From Thalassomonas actiniarum (GTDB lineage: Bacteria; Pseudomonadota; Gammaproteobacteria; Enterobacterales; Alteromonadaceae), in contig NZ_CP059735.1 in NCBI RefSeq assembly GCF_000948975.2, forward strand, positions 4,896,603-4,960,602: DNA of 64,000 nt, written 5' to 3'. A program made the translations under genes and the position numbers. Below the pieces are notes generated by a model. It saw only the letters and a program-made list of their open reading frames with translations. It was not told the DNA's origin and did no database searches. Shown in pieces: positions 53,731 to 63,031 of the stretch; position 1 is the first letter of the stretch; each line of letters opens with the position of its first letter.

Positions 53731-56700
53731 TCAATTACTGTTTTCTTGCGCTAATGCTTTATCAGGTTTACTTAACTTACTGCGCCAATACCCCTGGCTG
53801 CCCAGCATTTTCCAGGCCCATTTCACCCAGCCGACGATGGCGAAACTCAACCAGATCACCCAGCCGAGCATAATGCCCTTGTAGAACAAGGTGGAAATAC
53901 TCATCACCGACACTTCAGGTAATACCCCGTCACTTTTATCGGCAAACCAGGATAAATAATTGCCGTAAGAGTAGTTGCCGCTAATGCCCATATCCGGTGT
54001 GCCCAATAAACTCATAGGCACCACCGCCACCAGGGAGAGCAGCGCGATCACAGACAAGCCATATAAACCCAGTTGCGAGAAATTGAAAAATAACCGTCCC
54101 ATCGCCTTAGGGCGGTAGGTACTTGCCGTCAGGGAAGCAAACCAGAAGGCAATAAGCATCAGCATACCCCAGTTATTCAAACTTAAACCAAAGCCCAGCA
54201 CTAACCAGCTGATGGTGGTTAACGGGGAAAACTTCACCCGGGAAAGCAATAGCGCCAGCAGCAAAAATACCACCAGCTCCCCCCAATAAAGCACCGCAGG
54301 CCCGAGTAACGGACCTTTTGCCCACAGTACCCAACGCTCCGAAGTTAGGTTCATATTGGTCGAGACATTGCTCACCGGGGCATTGAGGTTAATGGCGGGC
54401 GAGGTCATCATGAAAGTTTCTTCACTTGCCGATCGCATCCGTATGTTCACCCTGTGCTTGCCGGGGAAAACCGGCAGGGTGAGCTTACCCCCTTCTCCCT
54501 GCAGATTCATGATTTTGCCGTCGCTACTGATTTCTTTTAGCCGGTAATTTTCCGGCAAGGTTAACACATGCTCACCGCCGCGGGTGCTGCGGTAATCAAA
54601 GGTCAAATTTAATGTTGCGGTGCGGCTGCCCTGATCAATACTGTACTCTACCCTGTCAATGGCCAGTACATCACCGGCGACTGCCTCCGGGCGTGTCGTG
54701 CTAAGGTTTAAGGTTTCACCGGCATAAGGGTAGAAGGCATAGCGGAAATAATCGTCATGATCCTGATCCTGCAAAATTACCGGTAAGCCGGAAAATTCCG
54801 TATGCCATGACGGGCTGACCATCACCTGCCACTGCTCTATCACCCGGTTATTGCTGCGGGCATTAAAGCTGATGTTTTCCTGCTGCTCTAAAATAGAATG
54901 CCAGCTAAAGTCCTGCTGTCCGGAAGCTATGCTCACCTGCACCCGGCTTTCACCGCTTTGGTTATCAAGCACGATATCATCGCTGCTGATACGCTCTCCC
55001 TGCAAGGTCGGCACCCAAACGGTAATCGAGCCCTGGCTCGGGGCAATACGCTCAACGCGGGTGCTGACACGCCAGACCTTATCCAGGGATACTTCCCGGA
55101 TAACTTTCACCAGCGGCTGCTTGCTATAACGCGACGAAGTTTGCTCCACGCCTGACGCTACCGGCGCCCTGGCAAGAAACTCCAAAGTATTCGCACTTAA
55201 GCGGCTGCCCTGAGTACCGACAATTTCCCAGTCGGATGAGGGTAACAGTTCAACCCTTTGTGCTTTCTCTTTAAATTCCAGCTGAAATACTTCTACCGGC
55301 GCCAGCTGGCCGCTCAAACGGATATTGGTGATGCCCTGTTGTACCGGCAGATAAATCCAGTCCTGACGCTTAATCAAGGCAGTAACCGCTTTTCCGTTAA
55401 CCTCAGCGGTTTGTGGCCGCCAGAACTCCGAGCGCGGTAAAGCCAATGCCGTGTTAGCACCGGCATCGACGGTCAGTTGCAGTGTCAGCGCCTTAGCCTG
55501 TGCATCTACCTGCAAGTGGCTGATCACGGCACAATTTGGGGCGCATAGCGGTGCTTCACTGAGGCGGGCTTTTAGCTGGGCCAGCAATACCTGATCAGGA
55601 AACGACTCGGCCGCCAGCTCGGGGGAATAGCCGGGAGTCAGCATAAAAAAGGCCAGCAAAGCGGCGGCGGCTTTTGGCTGCAAGCTCCCGGGTTTGATGC
55701 GGACAACATCTTTTAGCACCAGATATAACCACAGCAAACTCAGCACTACGCCAAAAACTTTCAGCAAGCGGTACTGGTTTTTCGATAACACTATCAGGTC
55801 AAAAACCTGCTCTTTCGCCACCGGACTGTTCCAGTTAATCTGATGGCGACGCCACTGCCAGTTGGGGATACCGGATCCCGCCTGCATCAGGGCATCCGAC
55901 TGGTACCTTTCCATCAACAAATCCGCTGATTTGACCTTGCTGGCGGTGACCGACATTCTCTCCACATCTGCCATATCCAGCATTTCCCCTTGCATCGGCT
56001 CCTGCGGGCGTCGCATTGCCTTATATTTTCTGCCGTCATCCGCTTGTTTTTGCTCCGCCAGCTCGTGTTCGAGTACTAAATTTTGCTCGACCTTCATTAT
56101 TCTGCCGGCAGTATTGCCCGGATCCAGCTGGGGGTGCAGCACAATACGTAACTGAACGGCACAGAAAAATAACAAGGTGCCGGCAATAAGGGCCACGCTC
56201 AAGGCCCAATAGGTTTTCACCAGGGACTGCAGGCGCTCAAACGGCTGATATTTTTTTATCGCCAGCGCCAGCAATAAATTGATAATGGCAATCACCGGCG
56301 CATGAGCCTCCTGGTATATAGCCAACAGCATCAAGGCAGTGGTAATACCGGCGCTGATGTTCACCAGCCGGGCAGCAAGGATCGCCGACAGCAGCAAGAT
56401 AAAACTCGCCCAGATAGACCAGTTGCTCCACCAGCTCGATGACACATAGTCGGCGCCAAAAACCGCAAACAGCAGGTTTGACGGCGGCAGGTTCAAGGTT
56501 AAATCAACCTGCTCAAAATCACTGTCCCAGCCGGTCACGGCTAGCTGGCCCCTGGCTTGGGTGCTGCCCCGCCCCTGAATATCTACCCGGGGATAACGGT
56601 TCTCCACACCCCGCTCTCCTGCCTGGCGGGTGGTGATCAATACCGGGCCGTCCTGATCTTCCGCCGACTCCAGCAGAAAAGGCCCCGGCATGCTCAAACG

Positions 56701-57873
56701 CCAGTCGGTGATCATGTAACCTGTGATCTGATCGCTGAAGTTATAACTGGCATTGTCAAAAGCCAGCCATAACTGGCGGGTTAAATTCAGGCGGCTTTCC
56801 AAATGTAGCGGTTTGCCGCGGTGCTGAACCTCGTAACTGAGGGCATCGCCGTTTTGCATCAGGTAACCGGGTAACTCATACCAGGACTGCGGCATAATGC
56901 CCTGGCGGGTATCAACCATTTGCGCCCCGGTAAGTTTGCCCAGCCGTAAATTCTCCTGCCCCTGAAACACCCAAATTTCATCTTTGGGCCAGTGATAGCT
57001 ATGCCCCGGGCTTAATTCAAAATTCTGAGCCGGCTTTTGCCAGGTTAACAGCTCAGGGCGGGCATAACCGTCAACCAAAATCTCCCAGCTGCCGGGCTGT
57101 AATTTGGCATGCAATATTCCCCGGGCATCTAAAAAAGCAGCAGCCTTGCTGCGAATGCCGGTAAGTTCAAAACCTTCCGGCAGTACCTTGCCTAATTTCA
57201 CCTCGCGCATTTTACCGGAAACCCGGATACTGATATAAGTCTCCAGCTTGAGATAGGCACCGTCGGTAATACGGCGCGCCACGGTGATATCCAAACTGTC
57301 TTGTTTTTCCTGGCGGATATCCAGTTGCCTCAGCCATAGCTCATTATTTTCCAGCCGGGGAAAAACCACCGCCTGAGCATTCACCGTTAATGCTACCTGG
57401 GCATATAATCCGGGAACGGCAAGACTTTCAGGCAGCTGCTGCCAGCTAAACTGTCCTTTGATCAAATAATTTCCCGGCTCCAGCTCAATCACCGGCCTGC
57501 CGTTATGTTTAATCACAGGTAATTTTCTATCGTTTACCCTCACCCGTAACGGCCAGTTTTCATCATCGCCGGGTAAAGGCACCAGGGTTTTGCTCAGTAC
57601 CTGCCAGCTTTGCTCGAAACCGGCCTCTTGCTCACCGGCATCCAGGGTTAAGGCGCCCGGCCAGGCACAAACATGGTTGCCTAAACCGGTAAAATCTGAA
57701 CGATTGATAAAAGGACATTTAAGGGCTTCACTGCCTTTTAATACCCAGGGCCCCCAGGGAGATAAAGACTCGGGAATGGTGTCATTGGCCGAAAGTGAAG
57801 ATATGCCGGTAAACAGCATAAAACATAAGAAAAATAATGAAAAAATACCGCGAGAATGAAAAGCTCTGCTCAC
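53731..57873 (-). CDS. Giant membrane protein of unknown function (1380 aa)
   Basis: A 1380-residue protein with a signal sequence (hydrophobic FSLFFLCFMLFTGISSL), a long strand-rich periplasmic part, a central cluster of hydrophobic helices (FILLLSAILAARLV, ITTALMLLAIYQEAHAPVI, ALIAGTLLFFCAVQLRIVL, FGVVLSLLWLYLVLKDVV), a second strand-rich part and a C-terminal cluster (VVFLLLALLLSRV, GLSVIALLSLVAVVPMSLLG, MLGWVIWLSFAIVGWVKWAW). I do not recognise a family. It is the first gene of a four-gene leftward operon and starts 17 bp before the saccharopine-dehydrogenase-like gene. It may be a scaffold or transport protein. Confidence 0.8.
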   Translation of the reverse strand: MSRAFHSRGIFSLFFLCFMLFTGISSLSANDTIPESLSPWGPWVLKGSEALKCPFINRSDFTGLGNHVCAWPGALTLDAGEQEAGFEQSWQVLSKTLVPLPGDDENWPLRVRVNDRKLPVIKHNGRPVIELEPGNYLIKGQFSWQQLPESLAVPGLYAQVALTVNAQAVVFPRLENNELWLRQLDIRQEKQDSLDITVARRITDGAYLKLETYISIRVSGKMREVKLGKVLPEGFELTGIRSKAAAFLDARGILHAKLQPGSWEILVDGYARPELLTWQKPAQNFELSPGHSYHWPKDEIWVFQGQENLRLGKLTGAQMVDTRQGIMPQSWYELPGYLMQNGDALSYEVQHRGKPLHLESRLNLTRQLWLAFDNASYNFSDQITGYMITDWRLSMPGPFLLESAEDQDGPVLITTRQAGERGVENRYPRVDIQGRGSTQARGQLAVTGWDSDFEQVDLTLNLPPSNLLFAVFGADYVSSSWWSNWSIWASFILLLSAILAARLVNISAGITTALMLLAIYQEAHAPVIAIINLLLALAIKKYQPFERLQSLVKTYWALSVALIAGTLLFFCAVQLRIVLHPQLDPGNTAGRIMKVEQNLVLEHELAEQKQADDGRKYKAMRRPQEPMQGEMLDMADVERMSVTASKVKSADLLMERYQSDALMQAGSGIPNWQWRRHQINWNSPVAKEQVFDLIVLSKNQYRLLKVFGVVLSLLWLYLVLKDVVRIKPGSLQPKAAAALLAFFMLTPGYSPELAAESFPDQVLLAQLKARLSEAPLCAPNCAVISHLQVDAQAKALTLQLTVDAGANTALALPRSEFWRPQTAEVNGKAVTALIKRQDWIYLPVQQGITNIRLSGQLAPVEVFQLEFKEKAQRVELLPSSDWEIVGTQGSRLSANTLEFLARAPVASGVEQTSSRYSKQPLVKVIREVSLDKVWRVSTRVERIAPSQGSITVWVPTLQGERISSDDIVLDNQSGESRVQVSIASGQQDFSWHSILEQQENISFNARSNNRVIEQWQVMVSPSWHTEFSGLPVILQDQDHDDYFRYAFYPYAGETLNLSTTRPEAVAGDVLAIDRVEYSIDQGSRTATLNLTFDYRSTRGGEHVLTLPENYRLKEISSDGKIMNLQGEGGKLTLPVFPGKHRVNIRMRSASEETFMMTSPAINLNAPVSNVSTNMNLTSERWVLWAKGPLLGPAVLYWGELVVFLLLALLLSRVKFSPLTTISWLVLGFGLSLNNWGMLMLIAFWFASLTASTYRPKAMGRLFFNFSQLGLYGLSVIALLSLVAVVPMSLLGTPDMGISGNYSYGNYLSWFADKSDGVLPEVSVMSISTLFYKGIMLGWVIWLSFAIVGWVKWAWKMLGSQGYWRSKLSKPDKALAQENSN

Positions 57874-58003
57874 TTGGCTACCCCTGTTATTTTTTTCCTA
57901 AGCTTAACCTAGTTCTCACTGTTTTTCCTTTGATATTTCTTATAAATCAATTACTTTATATCAAAGCCACTTATGCCTGGTTTGCTTTTACTTTGCACCG
58001 GGC

Positions 58004-58031
58004 TTGGTATTGATAAAATCCCCCGTATAAT
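58004..58031 (+). promoter_or_regulatory. Promoter of the CYTH gene
   Basis: -35 TTGGTA (58004-58009), 16-bp spacer, perfect -10 TATAAT (58026-58031), ending 32 bp before the ATG at 58064. Confidence 0.65.
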
Positions 58032-58063
58032 GTCTGTTTTCTCCTTTCCAGGCGACCCAAATA

Positions 58064-58537
58064 ATGGCAATAGAAATCGAAAGAAAGTTTTTAGTCAAAA
58101 ATGAGCAATATAAAAACGATGCCAGCGAACAAGTCCGTATCACCCAGGGATATTTAAACTCAGCGCCGGAGCGTACGGTAAGGGTGCGCACTAAAGGAAA
58201 TAAGGGCTATTTAACCGTCAAGGGCATAAGCAGCGAGTCCGGCGCCAGCCGTTATGAATGGGAAAAAGAAATCCCCCTTGATGAGGCCAGGGCTTTACTC
58301 GCCTTGTGTGAACCCGGGATGATCGACAAAACCCGCTACCTGGTTCCCCAAGGGAAACACACCTTTGAAGTGGATGAATTTTACGGTGAAAACCAGGGGC
58401 TGGTGGTCGCCGAAGTTGAATTAACAAATGAAAACGAAAGCTTCGACAAACCCCTTTGGCTGGCACAAGAAGTCACCGGCCAGACCCGATATTATAACTC
58501 GGTATTGATGCGCCGCCCCTATGCCAGCTGGGAATAG
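58064..58537 (+). CDS. CYTH-domain triphosphate tunnel protein
   Basis: A 157-residue protein starting MAIEIERKFLV, the ExExK signature of the CYTH superfamily. The barrel strands alternate charged residues: RTVRVRTKGNKGYLTVKG, YEWEKEIPLDEA, TFEVDEFYGENQGLVVAEVEL. In bacteria such small CYTH proteins hydrolyse inorganic triphosphate; adenylate cyclase activity occurs in others, so the reaction is uncertain. It is cytoplasmic and monocistronic, with a good promoter upstream and a hairpin downstream. Confidence 0.9.
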   Translation: MAIEIERKFLVKNEQYKNDASEQVRITQGYLNSAPERTVRVRTKGNKGYLTVKGISSESGASRYEWEKEIPLDEARALLALCEPGMIDKTRYLVPQGKHTFEVDEFYGENQGLVVAEVELTNENESFDKPLWLAQEVTGQTRYYNSVLMRRPYASWE

Positions 58538-58603
58538 CGAATACTTTAAACAAGTTACACCCAATTGACCCGAAATAACAAAGCCATTTCCCCACAACAG
58601 GCT

Positions 58604-58627
58604 TTTGCGGGTATAATAACCCGCAAA
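58604..58627 (+). terminator. Terminator-like hairpin after the CYTH gene
   Basis: A perfect 9-bp stem TTTGCGGGT / ACCCGCAAA with a 6-nt loop, followed by TTAG. The T-tract is weak. Confidence 0.6.
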
Positions 58628-58738
58628 TTAGTCATGGTATAAACACAGAAACAGATAAAAAATCTCACCCGCTGATCTGCGGTTTTCATATTGCTACACA
58701 GTTCCTGTGAGTGATCCGGTAAGCTATTAGAGGTGCTG

Positions 58739-59845
58739 ATGCCGATAAAATCTATACGCAATTATCTCCAAATATTGGGAACCATAGGAAATGTTCCAGA
58801 AAACACTGAAAGGGAAAAAGTTGGGCATGGATTTTTAATTTACACCGGGGCACTGATGGGATTGGGGGGGTTGCTGTGGGGCACCCTGTCATTTTTTTCA
58901 GGGTTAGTTTGGCAGTCATTGATCCCCTACGGCTACACCCTGATCACTATCGTTAATTTTACCTACCTCTATTTTTCAAAAAAGTTTGAAGTGGTCCGTA
59001 TTATTCAAATGGCCATCAGCGTCTTACTGCCGTTTTTGTTTCAAATATCCCTGGGGGGGTTTATTCCCAGCGGTGCGGTGATCATCTGGTCGATACTATC
59101 GATTCTGGTCGGCTTTACTTTTCAAAACCGCTTCACTACCTTGCGCTGGTTTATCTTTTACCTGGCCTTGATTATTGCCGGCGGCATCATAGATTCCAAT
59201 ATTTTCCTGGCAGGCAGTGTCGACACCTACGGGCTTAGCATCTTATTCTTCACCCTGAATTTATGCGTGACCTCCACCATTATTTTCATCATGTTCTTCT
59301 ATTTTGCCACCAATGTCGACAACTTAAAGACCCAGCTGGAAACCCTGGCCCATACCGACTCCCTTACCAATATTCCCAACCGCCGTCATATCTTTGAGAT
59401 TATGGAAACCGAATTTAACCGGGTTAAGCGCAGCGGCGGCACTTTTGCCGTGATGATGCTGGACATAGATCATTTCAAAAAGATTAACGACAACTTTGGC
59501 CATGCCACCGGCGATGAAGTCATCAAATGTTTTTCCCGCTGCCTGACCGGCAATATCCGCAATATTGACAGTGTCGGCCGTTACGGCGGCGAAGAATTCA
59601 TTCTCTTTTTACCCGACAGTACCCTGGAGCAGGCACGAATATCGGCGCAGCGCATCAACAGCCATTGCCGCGACCTGCAAGTGGGTACGATGAACAGCCC
59701 ATGTGAATTTACCGTCAGCATAGGCATCAGCGTATTTACCAGAACCGATAACTGCATTGATGAAATTATTGCCCGGGCAGATACTGCCCTTTATCAGGCC
59801 AAAGAAAATGGCCGGGATCAGGTCAGGACAAACCCGGCAGTTTGA
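58739..59845 (+). CDS. Membrane diguanylate cyclase with intact GGEEF
   Basis: A 368-residue protein with about six hydrophobic segments (residues 30-200) and a C-terminal GGDEF domain. The domain start is DSLTNIPNRRHIF. The catalytic signature is VGRYGGEEFILF, complete. The inhibitory I-site RNID stands 5 residues before GGEEF. It should make c-di-GMP from GTP with product inhibition. The start is ATG 58739, with AGAGG upstream; a GTG 2 codons earlier is possible. The membrane part resembles no named sensor domain that I can pinpoint. It contrasts with the degenerate GGDEF protein at 11595. Confidence 0.92.
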   Translation: MPIKSIRNYLQILGTIGNVPENTEREKVGHGFLIYTGALMGLGGLLWGTLSFFSGLVWQSLIPYGYTLITIVNFTYLYFSKKFEVVRIIQMAISVLLPFLFQISLGGFIPSGAVIIWSILSILVGFTFQNRFTTLRWFIFYLALIIAGGIIDSNIFLAGSVDTYGLSILFFTLNLCVTSTIIFIMFFYFATNVDNLKTQLETLAHTDSLTNIPNRRHIFEIMETEFNRVKRSGGTFAVMMLDIDHFKKINDNFGHATGDEVIKCFSRCLTGNIRNIDSVGRYGGEEFILFLPDSTLEQARISAQRINSHCRDLQVGTMNSPCEFTVSIGISVFTRTDNCIDEIIARADTALYQAKENGRDQVRTNPAV

Positions 59846-59970
59846 ATTGACGGCAATAATTACCTATGCCGGAAAAATAATTCAGAGGTGAAGCGCTAAA
59901 CCTTGCGACATGTGAGAGCGAAAGCGCCGAAAATAAAGCGCCGAAAATAAAACATAAATGCCATAGCCGC

Positions 59971-60405
59971 TTAGGTAACGGCTTGCTGTAAGAGATAAAA
60001 TGACTCTTCCCTTTCAAGCAGTTCATAACCCTGGTCAAGATAAAACTTCAATGCTTGCTGATTGCTTTCAAATACCCTTAAGCGAATATAAGGCTTTCGA
60101 CAATCAGAGCGTAATTTTCTTAATACTTTTTTGCCAACCCCTTTATTGCGGTATTCGGGCATGAGAATAAACATCATAATGTACCGGCTATCAGACAGAT
60201 CTTGGCTTTGAATATAACCAACGGGTGTATCCTCTAAAACAAGCAGTTGATTGGTACAGGATGACCATCTGTCATCGAAATCATTCTGCTGCCACTGTAA
60301 ATCCCATCCCCATATTTTCTCTATATGAGGCTGCATGGCAGCAACATAGTGCTCCCAGAAAAAACATTTATTCTCCGCAGTTGCGGCTTCAAATCTCAGA
60401 TTCAT
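59971..60405 (-). CDS. GNAT-family N-acetyltransferase
   Basis: A 144-residue protein starting at ATG 60405, which has AAGG upstream; an ATG 10 codons earlier is less likely. The GNAT core is visible: MFILMPEYRNKGVGKKVLRKL, with the acetyl-CoA pyrophosphate loop in YRNKGVGKK, then IRLRVFESNQQALKFYLDQGY. The acceptor is unknown. It is followed leftwards by a short gap holding a 14-bp duplication. Confidence 0.85.
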   Translation of the reverse strand: MNLRFEAATAENKCFFWEHYVAAMQPHIEKIWGWDLQWQQNDFDDRWSSCTNQLLVLEDTPVGYIQSQDLSDSRYIMMFILMPEYRNKGVGKKVLRKLRSDCRKPYIRLRVFESNQQALKFYLDQGYELLEREESFYLLQQAVT

Positions 60406-60503
60406 GTTGGCCTTAAAACAGGGTAAATCAGGCATTTTATTGCCGCTTTCGAAAAGTTGTCAAACCTGAAAAATTACGGTTTATGCGTTTGTCTGATCTC
60501 AAA

Positions 60504-61007
60504 TCACACACTTATTTGATAAATATTCACATTTAAATTTTTAAACATGGTTTGTTTGATCAATTTAAAGCCTAACCGCTCGATAACCTTAATAGAATTG
60601 ATATTGGAAGGTTCGATGATTGCTGACAAATCGTTAATGTTCAATGACGTTGCACAATAATCCATAACCCCATTTACCGCTTCCGTCGCCAAACCCTTTC
60701 CCAGATATTGGCTGCCTAAACGATAATTCACATGAACATATTCTTCTGCATCGATTTGATGCCGGTTCAGGCCGCAAAGCCCAACCAATTCATTTGTTGC
60801 TGTAAGAAAAATAGCCCAATGACCAAAACCATTCTCACGGTATTGGCGAGCACAATTTTGAACAAACGCTATCATTTGTTCATGAGTCTGTGCCCCGGTT
60901 GCGGTGTATTTCATCGTGGTTTCGTCAGATAATATCGGTGATAATTTATCAAGATCGCTGCTTGATACTGCTCTGATGGTCAGTCTGCCAGTCTTGAATA
61001 TATCCAA
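60504..61007 (-). CDS. RimJ/RimL-type GNAT N-acetyltransferase
   Basis: A 167-residue GNAT acetyltransferase. It starts MDIFKTGRLTIRAVSSSDLD, as RimJ/RimL-like enzymes do, with the CoA-binding loop QYLGKGLATEAVNGVMDY and the end region PSNINSIKVIERLGF. The start is a TTG at 61007 with a strong GGAGG ribosome-binding site 6 nt upstream. Such enzymes acetylate ribosomal proteins, antibiotics or small amines. The target here is unknown. Confidence 0.88.
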   Translation of the reverse strand: MDIFKTGRLTIRAVSSSDLDKLSPILSDETTMKYTATGAQTHEQMIAFVQNCARQYRENGFGHWAIFLTATNELVGLCGLNRHQIDAEEYVHVNYRLGSQYLGKGLATEAVNGVMDYCATSLNINDLSAIIEPSNINSIKVIERLGFKLIKQTMFKNLNVNIYQISV

Positions 61008-61103
61008 TGCTCCCTCCAGGAGACCTGTTCTTCTTTAAAATATGACGATTCATGTTAATTAATCAGATAAAGAAAAGAAATACCAATGATCGACGGCACT
61101 AAT

Positions 61104-61133
61104 AAAAAAGCCGATCTACAGGTAAACCGACTT
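61104..61133 (-). terminator. Rho-independent terminator of the 263-residue protein gene
   Basis: On the minus strand AAGTCGGT / ATCGGCTT pair with two G-T wobbles and a loop of 10 nt, followed by TTTTTTATT. It lies 41 bp past the stop at 61174. Confidence 0.7.
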
Positions 61134-61173
61134 AGTCTTTCAGGTATGATAAAGCATCACCTTGAGCTGGCTA

Positions 61174-61965
61174 TCAGTAATTTCTCCAGAAACAACTGAG
61201 TCCTTTATCAACAACTTCAGTGTGGCTGACCTCAGTAACCGGGTGCTCGCAACAGCACTTAACGGTGATAGTCTTGATATACTGGGCGTGTCTCCATTCA
61301 AGCACCCAAACTTCCTTATTAATAATGCGTTGACGGCTGGTCCATGGCTCAATGACCCGGGTGATAATTTTCTTCACCCGATACAGTTTAAGACCGCGAA
61401 ACTCCTTGATCACCACGGCACATCCGCCGCACTCCACCGCATTGCTAAAGGAATGCTCATGGTGGTGGCCAACCGGTGGAAAATGGACAAAGGGAGCGCG
61501 AATGGCCCCTTGTTCGACACCCACGGTATTATCAGGCTCCAGGATATCCCGTGCCAGCTCGCCTGCGGTTTCTGCAAATACGTCGAGAAAGTTTTTAACC
61601 CTGAGGGCCTCCACCTTGGCTTCATCGTTTAGCGGGTTTTTTCCGACATCGCGCTGGATATATTCCCCCAGCTGCCGGCCCCAGCCGATCAACCGCTCCA
61701 TGGCGTCATTAAACAACTGGTGGGTTTCTTCTTCTACGGCGGGATCTTCATGCGGTGTCGGCAAGATCATGATCTGGCTGAGAAAAAACTTATCCATAAG
61801 TGAGGAAACCGCCTCCAGCTGCAAAGCAGCGGTAGAGTATTTGTCCAGTGCAAGTTGCAGGTCAAATTCCCCGGCATCCATGCCGATATTCGCGGCAGGA
61901 TTGGTAAATTTTTCGGGATTGCGTTTAGCTCCCTTAGGAGCTGGTTTCTTAGGTTGATTTGGCAT
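61174..61965 (-). CDS. Hypothetical protein with Cys/His-rich C-terminal region
   Basis: A 263-residue protein. AGGAG lies before ATG 61965. The N-terminal tail is basic and Lys/Pro-rich (PNQPKKPAPKGAKRNPEK); the middle is helical. The C-terminal part is rich in Cys and His: GHHHEHSFSNAVECGGC and TVKCCCEHPV. This could bind metal or form a small disulfide or zinc fold. No signal peptide. I do not recognise the family. A T-rich terminator follows. Frames on the opposite strand of this gene are long but have no ribosome-binding site. Confidence 0.68.
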   Translation of the reverse strand: MPNQPKKPAPKGAKRNPEKFTNPAANIGMDAGEFDLQLALDKYSTAALQLEAVSSLMDKFFLSQIMILPTPHEDPAVEEETHQLFNDAMERLIGWGRQLGEYIQRDVGKNPLNDEAKVEALRVKNFLDVFAETAGELARDILEPDNTVGVEQGAIRAPFVHFPPVGHHHEHSFSNAVECGGCAVVIKEFRGLKLYRVKKIITRVIEPWTSRQRIINKEVWVLEWRHAQYIKTITVKCCCEHPVTEVSHTEVVDKGLSCFWRNY

Positions 61966-62398
61966 AGTCGTTCTCCTGATGGTACTAAGCGTATTAGGGC
62001 ATCCATACAGTTTTTTTTATCGTCTCCTATCTCAATGTTTATTAATAATGGTGCAGCCGGCACGGCTTTTATCTCACCAGGCTTTCATGACTTAGCTGTT
62101 TTATGCGGGAAGCATTCATGCAAAGAAATAGCGGACATCCGGCAAAGAGCAACCGGTTCAATTTTTTAACGCAGGTGTTTACGGTTTATAACCCAATTAA
62201 CCCAATCGACAGGGGAGCATTACCAAGGTAAAAGCTCAGTAATATCAAGTGACAAGCGTGAAGTTGTTTTTTATAGTTGGCGGTACGCCGCCGGGCTGAA
62301 CATATATCTAATTTTAAGTAAAAGTACTATTGGCACAGCCTCAGAGCACTTTAAGGATTGCAGCCACCATTTAGCGTCGAAGCGGCCGCAGTCACTTA
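61966..62398. other. Intergenic region, no gene seen
   Basis: 433 bp between two leftward genes. It should contain the promoter of the 263-aa gene. A compact dyad GGCGG-TACG-CCGCC lies at about 62280-62293. No coding frame has a ribosome-binding site. Confidence 0.35.
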
Positions 62399-62866
62399 TC
62401 AGCTGCCCTTGGCCGGTTCCCCTTCAAACCAAATACCGTACTTATCCCCCTGCCATTTTAGCAAGTGAAACAAATAGCCGGTCGTGAGCATCATTAAGCC
62501 ACCAACAAGCGCAGCTTCACTGACAAGACCCAAACAGCAAAAAATAAAGCCGCTAACATGCGATACAAGTTCAATTCGAACCGCCGTTTCCCTCCTGGAG
62601 CGAAACTGGAGAAAGTTGAAAGCAAACCAGACTTTCAACCAAAGGGGTAAGTTTTTCCAATGCTCTGAATTTTTATTTATCACAAATTTCTCCTGACTCA
62701 GGGTTGATACATCAACATTAAGTGCAGAAGCAAGACATTTAAGAGACTCTAAACTGGCATTTTTCCCGCTTTCAATGCGCTGAATGGTTCTAACATTCAA
62801 GCCGGACATTTGCGCCAGTTGTTCTTGCGAAAGATGACGGCTGATACGTAATTCTTTAAGAATCAT
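62399..62866 (-). CDS. XRE-family regulator with membrane-anchored tail
   Basis: A 155-residue protein. The N-terminal helix-turn-helix covers residues 5-58 (LRISRHLSQEQLAQMSGLNVRTIQRIESG), the Cro/C1 type. The C-terminal half has two hydrophobic helices (LVSHVSGFIFCCLGLVSEAALV, LMMLTTGYLFHLL), so the regulator is probably tied to the inner membrane. GAGGAAAA lies before ATG 62866. Such membrane-bound XRE proteins are found near envelope genes; its target here is unknown. Confidence 0.85.
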   Translation of the reverse strand: MILKELRISRHLSQEQLAQMSGLNVRTIQRIESGKNASLESLKCLASALNVDVSTLSQEKFVINKNSEHWKNLPLWLKVWFAFNFLQFRSRRETAVRIELVSHVSGFIFCCLGLVSEAALVGGLMMLTTGYLFHLLKWQGDKYGIWFEGEPAKGS

Positions 62867-63031
62867 TAAATTTTCCTCTGCACTTAAGAATCACAAGTAT
62901 TCATTAATTTCTTTGGTGTCGGGTACGAATTTAGCACGACATTTACCCGACAGTCAGGGGTTTATAGCTTTATTTGACCATTGAGGACTAATCCAGCCAT
63001 TTTAAACCTAAGTGTAAACAAGAAGACTTAA

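Noticed and set aside
59919-59949. Direct duplication of AGCGCCGAAAATAA
   Set aside because: A single 15-bp step duplication in a non-coding gap, likely a slippage event of no function.
61352-61957. 201-codon plus-strand frame opposite the 263-residue protein
   Set aside because: The minus-strand gene has AGGAG before ATG 61965 and a terminator; the plus frame has no ribosome-binding site and reads as an antisense shadow.
62918-62951. GTCGGGTA / TACCCGAC dyad as a terminator
   Set aside because: No T-tract on either side; it may be an operator but the call is not supported.
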